In this document: one piece after another, positions 16,756 to 26,237 of the stretch
How positions within the stretch are numbered: the stretch's first letter is position 1
Layout: each line of letters starts with the position of its first letter
Origin: Microvirga pakistanensis
Lineage (GTDB): Bacteria; Pseudomonadota; Alphaproteobacteria; Rhizobiales; Beijerinckiaceae
Length of the DNA stretch: 64,000 nucleotides
Assembly (NCBI RefSeq): GCF_004458765.1
Contig: NZ_SPJX01000652.1
Span: forward strand, 62,001-126,000
Direction of reading: 5' to 3'
The notes under the pieces: generated by a model
Seen by the model: the letters and a program-made list of their open reading frames with translations, nothing else
Databases searched by the model: none
Told to the model about the DNA's origin: nothing
Translations under genes and position numbers: made by a program

Positions 16756-16984
16756 GACTAGATGGTTCGTCGATGGGGCGAAGGGGAGCCTCTTGAGAGC
16801 GTGGACGGCTGGATCTTCGATTGGACCGAGAACGCCTCTGAGTGCCCCTGAAGGATTCTTCTTCCACTAGATAACCAACGGGGTGGCTGAGGCTGCCCCT
16901 TATGCGTTTCCGGGCGGGCCGACTGATTTCCCTTCTACTAGGATTACAAAATCCCCACTGACGTGAGCCCTGAGTTTCCTCCGC

Positions 16985-17248
16985 TCAGAGCTGGAGTCCG
17001 CTGGTTGACTGATGCCCGTTGTTGGCGGTCATAGCAACGGGAAGGGTCGCTCCTTCCGATTGCAGTCTTCTGGTTGTGTGCTTGGCAAAGTCGGTAGGGG
17101 TCATTCCTTTCAAGGCTGAGTGGGGTCGGATGGTGTTGTAATCCCTTCGCCAGGCCTCAAGAACCTGCCGGGCGTGCCGCAACGAGGTGAACAGGGTCTC
17201 GTTGAGGCATTCGTCCCGCAGCCGGCCATTGAAGCTCTCAATGAAAGC
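16985..17248 (-). pseudogene. IS3-family transposase OrfB, C-terminal remnant
   Basis: About 88 residues reading AFIESFNGRLRDECLNE, HARQVLEAWRRDYNTIRPH and SALKGMTPTDFAKH, the last part of the DDE integrase core of IS3-family (IS407/ISRm-like) transposases, including the final catalytic Glu in FIESFN. Everything upstream, including the two catalytic Asp residues and OrfA, is gone. The homology begins at about 17248, beside the end of repC at 17271. It is a dead remnant. Confidence 0.75.
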
Positions 17249-17270
17249 GACTCTCCGAAAACAATCACTC

Positions 17271-18416
17271 TCAAGCCATCTTACGCCTCCGTAGGGCAAG
17301 GAGAGCAGACTCAAGATCAAGCCGGCCTTCCTTGATCAGCCGAACGACAGATCGGAAGTACCCGCCAGGATTTCGGATGCTGTTTCTGCCGCTTGAGACA
17401 TCCTCGTCATAGAGCTGTAGGACATAGATCACTGCAACCGCCGCATGAATGGCCCCGATGTCCTCGGCAGCCTCTTTCCAAGCGCTCGGATGTGCCCCTA
17501 GTGAGGCCCGCAGGAAGCGTCCCGCTGTGACGACATCCCCCACGTCTCGGATCAGATGAGGCCAAGCCGTAACGACGGGACAGGCTTCAACGATCAAGGC
17601 CGGAAGCAGCAACTGCGAAGGAAGTTTGTGCGGAGAGGCCGGTTCAGCGTGAGCACCACGCTTGTCACAAGTCTCCTCAGGAAGTTCATTCTCTGCTTCT
17701 ATCTGTCGGCACGTGGTGCCGTCACAGCCTGCTTGATAGAATGTGTTCTCGGCGGCGTTTCTGAGTTCAGTCCATGCCTCGATGAGGCCGGATGGAAGAT
17801 CCGCCCCAGAGCGTTTCGGCGTACGGACGCGTAGCAAGTTGAGGCGGCTTTCCAGGGCGGTGCAGTCAACCGTTGGGTACTGCTGCGCGAGCGCGGTTAA
17901 AGCCTCTTCGGTGGCGCGGCGACAGATCGTGACCTCATCGAAAGCGCGTTTCAGAAGTTCCCTACGTTGCTTCTCGGCAGCAAGGACAGCCGTCCACTCC
18001 CCGCGACGGGCAAAGAGTGGCGAAAGATCGAAACCGAAGGCATCGATGACAGCCCCTGCTGCGTTACGGACGGCATAGCGCTTTCCATTCGGTGAATCCT
18101 TCGGGACCACCAGTTGCAGATCAATCAGCTTACGAATGGCATTGCGGATGGCTCGTTCCGACAGCCCAGTCGTTGCCATCAGACGCTGATTGGAAGGCCA
18201 GACTAGGAGCCTCCCCACAACCTGCTCACCCCAGCACGCCACAAGCTGCCCCAGGACCAGACGCTGGGTCGCGCTTAGTTTCAGTGCCTTCTCGGCCTCT
18301 CGCGCAGCCGCCGAGAGTTCCTTCCTGGTCACAACGTGCTCAATACCGGGCACGAGTTTTCTCGCGGCCAAAGCAGCGTGTCTCAGCCGCCGGCCTCCAG
18401 ACGATGCGAGTTGCAT
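17271..18416 (-). CDS. repC: plasmid replication initiator RepC (solitary)
   Basis: 381 residues from the ATG at 18416, fixed by a strong GGAGGGA Shine-Dalgarno. It matches RepC of repABC plasmids: N-terminal SATQRLVLGQLVACW, winged-helix NQRLMATTGLSERAIRNAIRKL, RYAVRNAAGAVIDAFGFDLSPL, and the C-terminal LQLYDEDVSSGRNSIRNPGGYFRSVVRL. RepC initiates at an origin inside its own coding region. No repA or repB lies anywhere in the window. A convergent antisense RNA signal upstream (18470-18580) fits the usual copy-number control. Whether it still replicates anything is unknown. Confidence 0.82.
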   Translation of the reverse strand: MQLASSGGRRLRHAALAARKLVPGIEHVVTRKELSAAAREAEKALKLSATQRLVLGQLVACWGEQVVGRLLVWPSNQRLMATTGLSERAIRNAIRKLIDLQLVVPKDSPNGKRYAVRNAAGAVIDAFGFDLSPLFARRGEWTAVLAAEKQRRELLKRAFDEVTICRRATEEALTALAQQYPTVDCTALESRLNLLRVRTPKRSGADLPSGLIEAWTELRNAAENTFYQAGCDGTTCRQIEAENELPEETCDKRGAHAEPASPHKLPSQLLLPALIVEACPVVTAWPHLIRDVGDVVTAGRFLRASLGAHPSAWKEAAEDIGAIHAAVAVIYVLQLYDEDVSSGRNSIRNPGGYFRSVVRLIKEGRLDLESALLALRRRKMA

Positions 18417-18469
18417 CGCTTCCCTCCAATGTGAGGGCAAAGCGGGAGCGTTCACCGAAGCCGATGCTA

Positions 18470-18580
18470 TTGACACGCGGATTGTCGGGATGGCATAAGG
18501 AAGTCGCTCAAAACATTCCTGTCGCCGATCCCTCGGTGACTCCAAAGGCCCTCGAAGTTCCCGCTTCGTGGGCCTTTTGC
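18470..18580 (+). ncRNA. putative ctRNA antisense to the repC leader
   Basis: On the plus strand, opposite repC, TTGACA (18470-18475) and CATAAG (18494-18499) are spaced 18 bases apart. About 40 bases later a hairpin spans 18544-18577 (arms AAAGGCCC-T-CGAAG and CTTCG-T-GGGCCTTT) and ends in TTTT. A transcript of about 75 bases would result. repABC plasmids carry a short antisense ctRNA at this position in front of repC, where it limits RepC synthesis. The call rests on position, promoter and terminator shape. Confidence 0.5.
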
Positions 18581-18589
18581 TTTGCCTAG

Positions 18590-19404
18590 CCTTAGTTCAC
18601 GTCTGTCTTCTCCGGTTCGATATGTGTTGCATGGGGATGGTTGATCGCAGCCAGATCAGGTCAGCTGAGCCCTCGCACGAGGTGCCGATCTCATCCTGAG
18701 AGCCAACAAGGCAAGCTCCCGGAGACCCATTGTCATGGACCTCGCGGAAGCACTGACGGTTCTGGCGACTCGGGCTAATAGACGCTGTGAACTCCACTTC
18801 CTTGCAACATCTGAGAGATGGACCGATTCGGTGTTACGTGTGGAGTCGCACTGTAAGAATCGGTTAATCTTGGTTATGATTTCCACTGAAAAGGCGAGTC
18901 GGAGCGAGTCAATCCGGTGGGCTCACCCAGTCGAGATGCAGTGTGAATGCGGGTGTCTGGTGGATGATAATCTGAGCTAGATTCTAGCTGCGACATAGGT
19001 CGCTAAACTTAGACTCTGCGCTGATCTCAAGTTGCCATAGAAACAAGTGTGCTGGACGAGCGATTACTGTCGATGCTCACTTGAAAATTATCGGCCCTAC
19101 TTCGGGTAAGAGGGAGCTGTCCCCATCTTCCCGTTTATGGGCGCTGCCGATCATGGATATTAGGACGGTGGCCAGCGCGACTTTGAGGTTGGCCGTGCTT
19201 GAGCCTCCATTGAGGTCAGTAGGTCACGCTCAAATCCTTTGGTCTAGGTAGATCCTCGACCTTCCCATAGCTGGGCTCATGCCAACACCAGTTGACCACT
19301 ACACAGAACTCTCACACATCGGGGGGTGGATCAGCTTGAGCTTTGAAGGAGATCGTTGATTAAAGGCGAGAAGCACCGTGAACGAAGCCTCGCCGAACAG
19401 GCAT
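18590..19404. other. gene-poor stretch between repC and tRNA-Leu
   Basis: About 815 bases. A plus-strand frame at 18735-18980 is open but has no ribosome-binding site or recognisable similarity. No repB-like coding or partition-site repeat was found where repB would be expected. Confidence 0.4.
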
Positions 19405-19489
19405 GCCCAGGTGGCGGAATTGGTAGACGCGCTGGTTTCAGGTACCAGTGGTGAAAGCCGTGGAGGTTCGAGTCCTCTCCAGGCAGCCA
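19405..19489 (+). tRNA. tRNA-Leu(CAG) with a mismatched acceptor stem
   Basis: 85 bases. D-arm (GGCGGAATTGGTAGACGC), anticodon arm CTGGT-TTCAGGT-ACCAG giving anticodon CAG, long variable arm (GTGGTGAAAGCCGTG), T-arm GGAGG-TTCGAGT-CCTCT and CCA are all present. The acceptor is abnormal: the 5' strand GCCCAGG needs CCTGGGC, but the 3' side reads CCAGGCA-G-CCA. It may be a hybrid or degenerate copy. The call as a leucine tRNA is secure; its function is not. Confidence 0.75.
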
Positions 19490-19629
19490 CATTCGCTCGT
19501 AACCCTTCGGGAAGAACGGGTCAGGGCGGCGTTATTGGCACTGAGCTGCCGGGTCGTACACACAGGTGGCACTAGGCCCAGCGAGGCGCGGCGACTGCAA
19601 ACCGCGCACTCGCGTATAATCGCTCCAGT

Positions 19630-21528
19630 CTACCCGTTGGGAACGCACCGCTGCATGACCCGTGCGAGCCGTTGCGAAAATGCTTTCGCATCGGTCGGCA
19701 GCTCACCATCCAGGATTTTTGCCTCGTCGAGCAGGAGATGGGCCGCGTCATCACGGAGCGTTTGTTCGGCATCTCCTAGATTTGCTAGGGCGACAATGAG
19801 GTCATGGTGCGGGTTGATCTCCAGCACGGGCTTGGCTGCGGATGTCAGCTGGCCCGCGCGGGCGAGAAGCCGCTCGAGTTGGCGGTCCATGCCGGTCTCG
19901 GATGCTACAAGGCAGACGGCACTCTCGGTCAGCCGCTCGGAGGCGCGCACATCGGAGACGGCCTCCCCGAGGGTCGCCTTCACGGATTGGATGAACTGCG
20001 TCACCGCTTCTGGTGCCGGTGCACCCGCGTTCTCCTTGGCCTCGGTCAGCGGGATCTGCGCCAGGTCTGCGGCGCCCTGGGTGACCGACTTGAACGGCTT
20101 GCCCTCGTAATCGACACCGGCCGTGACCCAGAAACTGTCGACCGCATCGGGTAGCAGCACCACCTCGATGCCGCGCGCCCGGAAGCCTTCGAGCTGCGGC
20201 GAGGCCTCGAGCCGGGCGAGATCCGTCCCGGTCACGTAGTAGATAGCGGTCTGGTTCTCCTTGAGGGCGCCGACATAATCCTTGAGCGAGCGCCAGCCGC
20301 CACCGGACGCAGTTGTTTTGAACCGGGCCAGGCCCAGCAATGTCGAGCGCCGCTCGAAATCCTCGTAGAGCCCTTCCTTCAGCACCGGACCGAAGGTCTC
20401 CCACACCTTGGTGTAAACCTCCGCATCGTTCTGCGCGAGCTTCTCAAGCTCGCTCAAGATCCGGCTGGTCACGCCCTTCTTGATCGCGGCGAGAAGCGGG
20501 CTCTCCTGGATCATCTCGCGCGAGACGTTGAGCGGCAGGTCGGCCGAGTCGACGAGCCCTCGTACGAAGCGCAGGTAACGCGGCAGGAGCTCGGCCTCGT
20601 CGGTGATGAAGACCCGCTTCACATAGAGCTTCATGCGCCCATGGCGGTCGGGATCGAACAGGTCGAACGGCGTGGAGCCCGGCACGAAGGCCAGCGCCGT
20701 GTATTCGTGGCGCCCCTCGGCCCGGAAATGCACCGTCAGGGCCGGCTCGTCGAACTGGCCGGCCACGCTGCGGTAGAAATCGGTGTAGTCCTCAGGTGTG
20801 ATCTCGGAGCGCGGCTTCACCCAGAGGGCAGCGCCGTCGGCGATCTCCTGCGGCTCCGCTCCGGGCTTCCCGACGATCGCGATCGGCACCGGAACATGGC
20901 CCGACTGCTCCTTGACAATGCGCTCGAGCCGGTAACGCTCCGTGTAGGATGTTGCGTCCTCCATCAGGTGGAGGATGACCCGGGTGCCGCGGGCGGGGGC
21001 CTCATCCAATGCGATCGGCGCAACCGTATAGGAGCCCTTGCCGTCGGACGACCAGATCGCGGCCTCGTCGCTGCCAGCGCGGCGTGAGACGACGTCGACT
21101 CGTTCGGCCACCATGAAGGCCGAGTAGAAGCCGACGCCGAACTGCCCGATCAGCTGGGCTCCTTCGCCGCCCTGAGCGGCCTGGATCCTGTCCATAAAGG
21201 CCTTGGTGCCCGAGCGGGCGATGGTGCCGAGCGCCTCGATCATCTCGTCCCGGCTCATGCCGATGCCATTGTCCTCGACCGTCAGGCGGCGGTTGTCGGC
21301 ATCAGTTATCAGCGTGATCCGGGCCTTGGAATCATCGCCGAGCAGGGCAGGGTGGGCAATCGCCTCGTAGCGCAGCTTCTCGCAGGCATCGGCCGCATTC
21401 GAAATCAGCTCGCGCAGGAAGACGTCCTTGTCGGAGTACACCGAGTGCACCATCAGGTGCAGCAGCTTGGCGACATCGGCTTCGAAGGTGTGGCTCTCAG
21501 GGGTGGGCATGGTGTCAGAAGTCGTCAT
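19630..21528 (-). CDS. htpG: Hsp90 chaperone HtpG
   Basis: 632 residues, the usual length. The GHKL ATP-binding N-domain shows FLRELISNAADACEKLRYEA, DNGIGMSRDEM and GQFGVGFYSAFMVA. The middle domain carries LYVKRVFITDEAELLPRYLRFVRG and LPLNVSREMIQ. The C-terminal dimerisation part is intact. It is a cytoplasmic ATP-dependent chaperone. It converges on the tRNA-Leu; the gap is non-coding. Confidence 0.97.
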   Translation of the reverse strand: MTTSDTMPTPESHTFEADVAKLLHLMVHSVYSDKDVFLRELISNAADACEKLRYEAIAHPALLGDDSKARITLITDADNRRLTVEDNGIGMSRDEMIEALGTIARSGTKAFMDRIQAAQGGEGAQLIGQFGVGFYSAFMVAERVDVVSRRAGSDEAAIWSSDGKGSYTVAPIALDEAPARGTRVILHLMEDATSYTERYRLERIVKEQSGHVPVPIAIVGKPGAEPQEIADGAALWVKPRSEITPEDYTDFYRSVAGQFDEPALTVHFRAEGRHEYTALAFVPGSTPFDLFDPDRHGRMKLYVKRVFITDEAELLPRYLRFVRGLVDSADLPLNVSREMIQESPLLAAIKKGVTSRILSELEKLAQNDAEVYTKVWETFGPVLKEGLYEDFERRSTLLGLARFKTTASGGGWRSLKDYVGALKENQTAIYYVTGTDLARLEASPQLEGFRARGIEVVLLPDAVDSFWVTAGVDYEGKPFKSVTQGAADLAQIPLTEAKENAGAPAPEAVTQFIQSVKATLGEAVSDVRASERLTESAVCLVASETGMDRQLERLLARAGQLTSAAKPVLEINPHHDLIVALANLGDAEQTLRDDAAHLLLDEAKILDGELPTDAKAFSQRLARVMQRCVPNG

Positions 21529-21643
21529 GGCGTGAGATAAACCTTGTTGCTCCGGCGGGCGATGAGATGGCCGCGGATGGTCAAGTTTTCAAGCCTGAAA
21601 GACTTAGGCGAGGCCGACTGTGTAGAGATCTAGCAGGGGTCGC

Positions 21644-22645
21644 TTAGCGTGCCGACCGGAACCTCTCGAAGGCAGTAACCTTCTGGGTGTAAGGCTCGAC
21701 CTCACGCCGGTACACCTCGCGCCGAAGAAACGTGAGCTCCGCCTCGCCGGCCTCCTCATCAACCTCCACCCACCACGATTTTGGGCGTCCGTTGGTCCCG
21801 TCATTCCAGCGATAGCCCCGCGCCTTCAGCACGTCCTTCATGTCGAACGGGCTGCTCTCGGCCCAGATGCGCATGAGCGACTTCCGGGCCGAGGCAAGCA
21901 GGTGCTTGAAAGGGAGACCAGCCCCCAACGGCAAGGGAGAGGCCAACACCTCAAGCAAGGCATGGCAGTCCTCGACTGCGCGGTGCCCTTGGTGGAACCA
22001 GCCACACTGCGTCAGGAGATAGCCCAGCTTCGATCCTTCAAAGCCGAACCCGCTCCAGGCGATCTCGGAATGGGAGCAGGCCCACGCCTTGACGTCGAAG
22101 CCCTTAGATAAGCGCTCACAGAAGGGGCGGTCAAAGCGAGCGTTGTGCGCGATGATCAACTCCGCCGGGGCGATGAACTTCTCCACGGCCTCAAGATCGA
22201 GCGCTTGGCCGGCGACCATGTCAGGCGTGATCCCGGTCAGGCGAGTGATCTCAGGACTAATAGGTACGCTCGGCTCACGCAGGGCATTGAACGTCCCGAT
22301 CACATCACCGATTCGGCCTTCCTCATCATAGGTGAAGGCAATCATGCCGAGTTCGATGACCTCGTCCCTTGTATGATCGAGCCCGGTGGTCTCGGTGTCG
22401 AGGATGACGGCGATCTTCTCGCCCTGGTGAGGGGTGCGGGACACGACGATCGGGCGTGGTGTCAATCGACGCAGAACCCGATAGTCGCCTGTGGCCTCCA
22501 GCATCCGGGCGGCGGTCTCGTAGTTTGGAGCCTTAAAGATCTCACTGCGAGGCTTCGCTTTGATGACAATCTCGCCGACGGGACTCGTCTCGATCGGACC
22601 CGGCGGTGCGTCGTAATCTAAGAAAAGGTCAGCCTGGCCCCGCAT
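21644..22645 (-). CDS. DnaQ-like 3'-5' exonuclease (DEDD)
   Basis: 333 residues. The start at 22645 is preferred because GGAAGG lies seven bases before it; the ATG at 22651 has no room for one. Motif ExoI DTETTGLD, ExoII around HNARFDRPF and ExoIII HRAVEDCHALLEVL (about residues 85-240) define the DEDDh fold. The C-terminal 90 residues (ARGYRWNDGTNGRPKSWW..EVYRREV) form a small extra domain seen in this subgroup. Probably a nuclease for DNA or RNA ends; not polymerase epsilon subunit, which lacks the extensions at both ends. Confidence 0.85.
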   Translation of the reverse strand: MRGQADLFLDYDAPPGPIETSPVGEIVIKAKPRSEIFKAPNYETAARMLEATGDYRVLRRLTPRPIVVSRTPHQGEKIAVILDTETTGLDHTRDEVIELGMIAFTYDEEGRIGDVIGTFNALREPSVPISPEITRLTGITPDMVAGQALDLEAVEKFIAPAELIIAHNARFDRPFCERLSKGFDVKAWACSHSEIAWSGFGFEGSKLGYLLTQCGWFHQGHRAVEDCHALLEVLASPLPLGAGLPFKHLLASARKSLMRIWAESSPFDMKDVLKARGYRWNDGTNGRPKSWWVEVDEEAGEAELTFLRREVYRREVEPYTQKVTAFERFRSAR

Positions 22646-22916
22646 TCCCATACCTTCCGCCCGCCAACAGGACAGGCCCACGCGTGGGGCCCGGCGGGGC
22701 AGACTAGAGGGGGCGGGTCGCTAGATCGTTAATGCACAAGGTATGCGGGAGGGAGTAAAACCGTGGAGTGGGTGGTCTGTCCCGATACATGCAGGCACAT
22801 CAGTTATACAAGATTGCAGTGGGAGCACCCTGAACCCTATCCAGAATCATCGTCTGACTCTTGTTTTCTGAGGCTCCCAATACGATGTCACGTGGTCCCG
22901 ATGGTGAGCCCGGACC

Positions 22917-24395
22917 ATGACAGTTCATTTTCCCTTCGACAACACCTACGCGCGCCTGCCTGATCGATTCTATGCGCGCGTAGAACCGGAAGCCGTCACG
23001 GCTCCAAGGCTCATCCGGCTGAACCGGGATCTCGCCTTACACCTCGGCCTCGATCCTGATCGCCTCTCCACTCCTGAAGGCGTTGAGCTTTTGTCCGGCA
23101 ACCGCGTTCCGGATGCGGCGGAGCCCATCGCCATGGCGTATGCGGGTCATCAGTTCGGGAACTTTGTGCCGCAGCTCGGTGACGGCCGCGCCATTCTCCT
23201 CGGTGAAGTGGTTGATCGAAACGGCATCCGCCGGGACATTCAGCTCAAGGGTTCAGGTCCGACGCCGTTCTCGCGCCGCGGCGATGGGCGGGCAGCGTTG
23301 GGGCCTGTCCTGCGTGAGTATCTCCTCAGCGAGGCAATGGCCGCGCTTGGGCTGCCGACGACGCGTGCGCTTGCGGCAGTGTTGACCGGCGAGACGGTGG
23401 CTCGCGAGACGCTCCTTCCCGGAGCAGTTCTCACGCGGGTTGCCTCGGGCCATATCCGGGTCGGCACATTTCAGTTCTTTGCAGCCCGGCAGGACTTGGA
23501 GGGGCTACGTCTCCTGGCGGACTATGTCATTGCCCGGCACTACCCACAGGCTGCCGAGAGCGACCAACCCTACCGCGCGTTCCTCGACCAGGTGATCGCC
23601 GCCCAGGCAGACCTCATTGCCCGCTGGCTGCACATCGGCTTCATCCACGGGGTCATGAACACCGACAACATGTCCATCGCTGGGGAGACGATTGACTACG
23701 GCCCGTGCGCCTTCATGGATTCCTACGATCCGGCGACAGTCTTCAGCTCGATCGACCGGCAGGGCCGCTATGCCTATGGCAACCAACCCCGCATCGGTCT
23801 CTGGAATTTGGCCCGGCTGGCCGAGGCGCTTCTGCCGCTCCTGTCCGAGGACCAGGAGAAAGCTGTCGCGGAAGCGAACGAGGCGCTCGAAGCTTTCGCG
23901 GGCAAGTTCGAGGCGGCCTATCACGCGGGGCTCAGGCGCAAGCTCGGGCTGCTGACAGCGCGCGAGGAGGACCCGACGCTTGCAGGTGATCTCCTGAAGG
24001 CCATGGCCGAGAACCAGGCTGACTTCACCCTGACCTTCCGGCGGCTGAGCGATGCTGCCGCTGGTCTTGAGGGAGACGAGGCCGTCCGAAACCTCTTCAT
24101 CAATCCACTTGCTTATGATGCTTGGGCCACCCGCTGGCGCGAGCGGTTGAGCCTTGAACCGCAAGGTGGTGTCAGGCGCCAAGCTGCCATGCGCGCGGTT
24201 AATCCAGCCTTTATCCCGCGCAATCATCGCGTGGAGGCGATGATACAAGCTGCGGTGGAGCAGGGCGACTTTGCTCCGTTCGAGGAGCTTCTGATGGTCC
24301 TCTCGCGTCCCTATGAGGACCAGCCAGCCTTCGCCCACTATTCCGAACCACCGGAACCACATCAGCGCGTCTATCGGACATTCTGCGGGACGTAA
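22917..24395 (+). CDS. selO: protein adenylyltransferase SelO (YdiU family)
   Basis: 492 residues, full length. Pseudokinase-fold motifs are evident: [64 protein letters not shown] and [17 protein letters not shown]. SelO transfers AMP to protein hydroxyls and is linked to redox stress. The protein ends in TFCGT, with Cys in the place of the selenocysteine of eukaryotic members. Stand-alone gene. Confidence 0.95.
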   Translation: MTVHFPFDNTYARLPDRFYARVEPEAVTAPRLIRLNRDLALHLGLDPDRLSTPEGVELLSGNRVPDAAEPIAMAYAGHQFGNFVPQLGDGRAILLGEVVDRNGIRRDIQLKGSGPTPFSRRGDGRAALGPVLREYLLSEAMAALGLPTTRALAAVLTGETVARETLLPGAVLTRVASGHIRVGTFQFFAARQDLEGLRLLADYVIARHYPQAAESDQPYRAFLDQVIAAQADLIARWLHIGFIHGVMNTDNMSIAGETIDYGPCAFMDSYDPATVFSSIDRQGRYAYGNQPRIGLWNLARLAEALLPLLSEDQEKAVAEANEALEAFAGKFEAAYHAGLRRKLGLLTAREEDPTLAGDLLKAMAENQADFTLTFRRLSDAAAGLEGDEAVRNLFINPLAYDAWATRWRERLSLEPQGGVRRQAAMRAVNPAFIPRNHRVEAMIQAAVEQGDFAPFEELLMVLSRPYEDQPAFAHYSEPPEPHQRVYRTFCGT

Positions 24396-24560
24396 CGCCA
24401 GACGGGCGCCTCAGTCGTTTCGCACCTGGGTCGTTCACCAGATCTGGTGCCGCACCTCCAGCGTCCGACGAGGAACTCCCCTGGACATCGAAATTTCTCC
24501 GCGGCTTTTGCCTCCGCCCGGTGACCATTTTGCATGCTGGACGGAGGGATGCGTGAGAGT

Positions 24561-25234
24561 TCACTTGGCCGGGGCAGCCAAATGCCGGAACATATGTTGG
24601 CGTGCTTCGTCGTCCATCTCAGTTTTGAAGCTGTGCTTCTCCTTCAGCGCGGAAGCGGCCTGAGCGGCCGGGCGAGCGCTGATTTCATCGAAGAAACGCT
24701 TGAGGTTCGGGAAGTCCCCCCACGCGTTCTCGCCTAGGATGAACGGCACCATACGCGTCCATCCCCACAGGGCCATGTCAACGATGGTGTAAGTCTCTCC
24801 ACCATGTAGCGCTGCTTGGATAGACGCGCATCAATGATGCCGTAATGCCGTTTCGCTTCGTACAGATAACGATTGACGGCATAGTCCTTGGGTTCAGGAG
24901 CAAAGTGCTTGAAATGCACGGCTTGGCCTGAGAATGGGCCGACGCCCGTTGCAATGAACATCAGCCACGAGAGAAGCTCACCCCGCGCAACCGGTGTGCT
25001 GTCGGGCAGGAACTGTCCGGTCCTCTCCGCAAGATAGAGCAGGATCGCGTTCGAGTCGAAGACCTTTGCGCCGGTGTCCTGATCGATGATCACAGGCACC
25101 TTGCCATTCGGATTGATGGCCAGAAAGTCCGGCTGGTGCTGCTCGCCTCTACGGGTATCCACGGGCTTGAGCTCATACGGTACAACCACACGGCAGAGCC
25201 GATTCTTTCCACCGGGAACGGTGACAGGCGTCAC
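24561..25234 (-). pseudogene. glutathione S-transferase (YfcG-like), frameshifted
   Basis: Frame one from 25234 gives PYELKPVDTRRGEQHQPDFLAINPNGKVPVIID and AVHFKHFAPEPKDYAVNRYLYEAKRHYGIIDARLSKQRYMV, then drifts. Frame two from about 24800 continues GETYTIVDMALWGWTRMVPF..FPNLKRFFDEISARPA to 24561. Together they are the thioredoxin-like and helical domains of a YfcG-type GST. A one-base change near 24800-24806 separates them. The N-terminal 15-20 residues with the active-site strand are also unrecognisable, so the gene is probably dead. Confidence 0.7.
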
Positions 25235-25396
25235 CGAGATAAAGGGCGACTTTCATTCCTCCTCTATCCCTCTCCGTGATCACTCGCCCATCAACCTCAC
25301 GGCGCCCATATGACAAACTCCGCGATTCACAACTGCATATGCCGATCAGGGCCAAGAATGAGCTTTGCGGAGCGCGTTCACCATAATACAATGCCA

Positions 25397-25410
25397 TTCT
25401 AATTTTAGAA
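25397..25410. promoter_or_regulatory. palindrome in front of the IclR gene
   Basis: TTCTAATTTTAGAA is a perfect 14-base palindrome ending 13 bases before the TTG start at 25424. Its position over the promoter/leader suits an autoregulatory operator. It differs from the AGAACG-N-CGTTCT palindrome shared by three other promoters in this island. Confidence 0.4.
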
Positions 25411-25423
25411 GGGATAGCAAGTA

Positions 25424-26188
25424 TTGAAACGCGCGCCTAAGGCACAGGATACGACGGACACAGCGCTAAAGGTTGCAAGCTTGGAGCGTGCGCTGACGGT
25501 GCTTAAAGTCTTTGAAACTAAGGATGAGCCCGTCACATTAAGCCACATAGCTATCGAAACCGGCCTCTACAAAAGCACGATCCTGCGCTTGTTGCTGTCG
25601 TTCGAAGGCTTCGGATACATCCGTCGCACAGAAGAAGGTCTCTACACGTTGGGTCCCGGCGTGTTTCGGTTGGGCGTGAAGTATAGGAAACAATTCCGGC
25701 TCGACACGGCTCTCAACGCCGTACTGCAAGGTCTTGTCGATCAGGGCACTGAAAGCGCCTCATTCCATATCAGGGAAGGCCATAATCGTGTCTGCATTGC
25801 ACGGATCGACAGCAACCACCCAACCCTCGACAGGGTGAGCGTGGGTGACGTGCGTCCCCTTACGCTGGGAGCGGCGAGCAAAGTGATCCGCGCATTTAGC
25901 GACAATCTCTCAGATCCAGAATTCGAAGATGTTCGTCAAAGCCGGATCGCATTTTCCTATGGTGAGATCGACCCTTCCTGCTGGGCGATCGCTTCGCCAG
26001 TTTTTACGATCAGCGGCCGAGTCCTGGGGGCAATTTCCCTGTCCGGACCAAAGGAGCGCTTTACCCAAGAAGCCATCCTTAGGATGCGGACCTTGCTGCT
26101 CGACGCAGCGAAAGAGTTGTCGGACATGGCCATCGCCGACAACCTCGTTTCGCCTGCTGGGCAATATAGGGTGCTTGTCCGCACCTGA
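25424..26188 (+). CDS. IclR family transcriptional regulator
   Basis: 254 residues from a TTG start with AAGGGA upstream. The N-terminal winged helix-turn-helix (residues 18-75) reads LERALTVLKVFETKD..LSHIAIETGLYKSTILRLLLSFEGFGYIRR. The C-terminal effector domain shows the family's SFHIREGHNRVCIARID and GEIDPSCWAIASPVFTISGRVLGAISLSGP. It opens the catabolic island and is a candidate controller of the aldehyde dehydrogenase/reductase genes that follow. Confidence 0.9.
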   Translation: MKRAPKAQDTTDTALKVASLERALTVLKVFETKDEPVTLSHIAIETGLYKSTILRLLLSFEGFGYIRRTEEGLYTLGPGVFRLGVKYRKQFRLDTALNAVLQGLVDQGTESASFHIREGHNRVCIARIDSNHPTLDRVSVGDVRPLTLGAASKVIRAFSDNLSDPEFEDVRQSRIAFSYGEIDPSCWAIASPVFTISGRVLGAISLSGPKERFTQEAILRMRTLLLDAAKELSDMAIADNLVSPAGQYRVLVRT

Positions 26189-26237
26189 GATGCGAAGCTG
26201 CCTGCAGCTGGCCCCGGGTTTTCCCGGTGAGCCCGCC

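Noticed and set aside
18735-18980. Possible 81-residue protein in the repC to tRNA-Leu gap
   Set aside because: No ribosome-binding site, no domain, unusual composition. Kept as non-coding.
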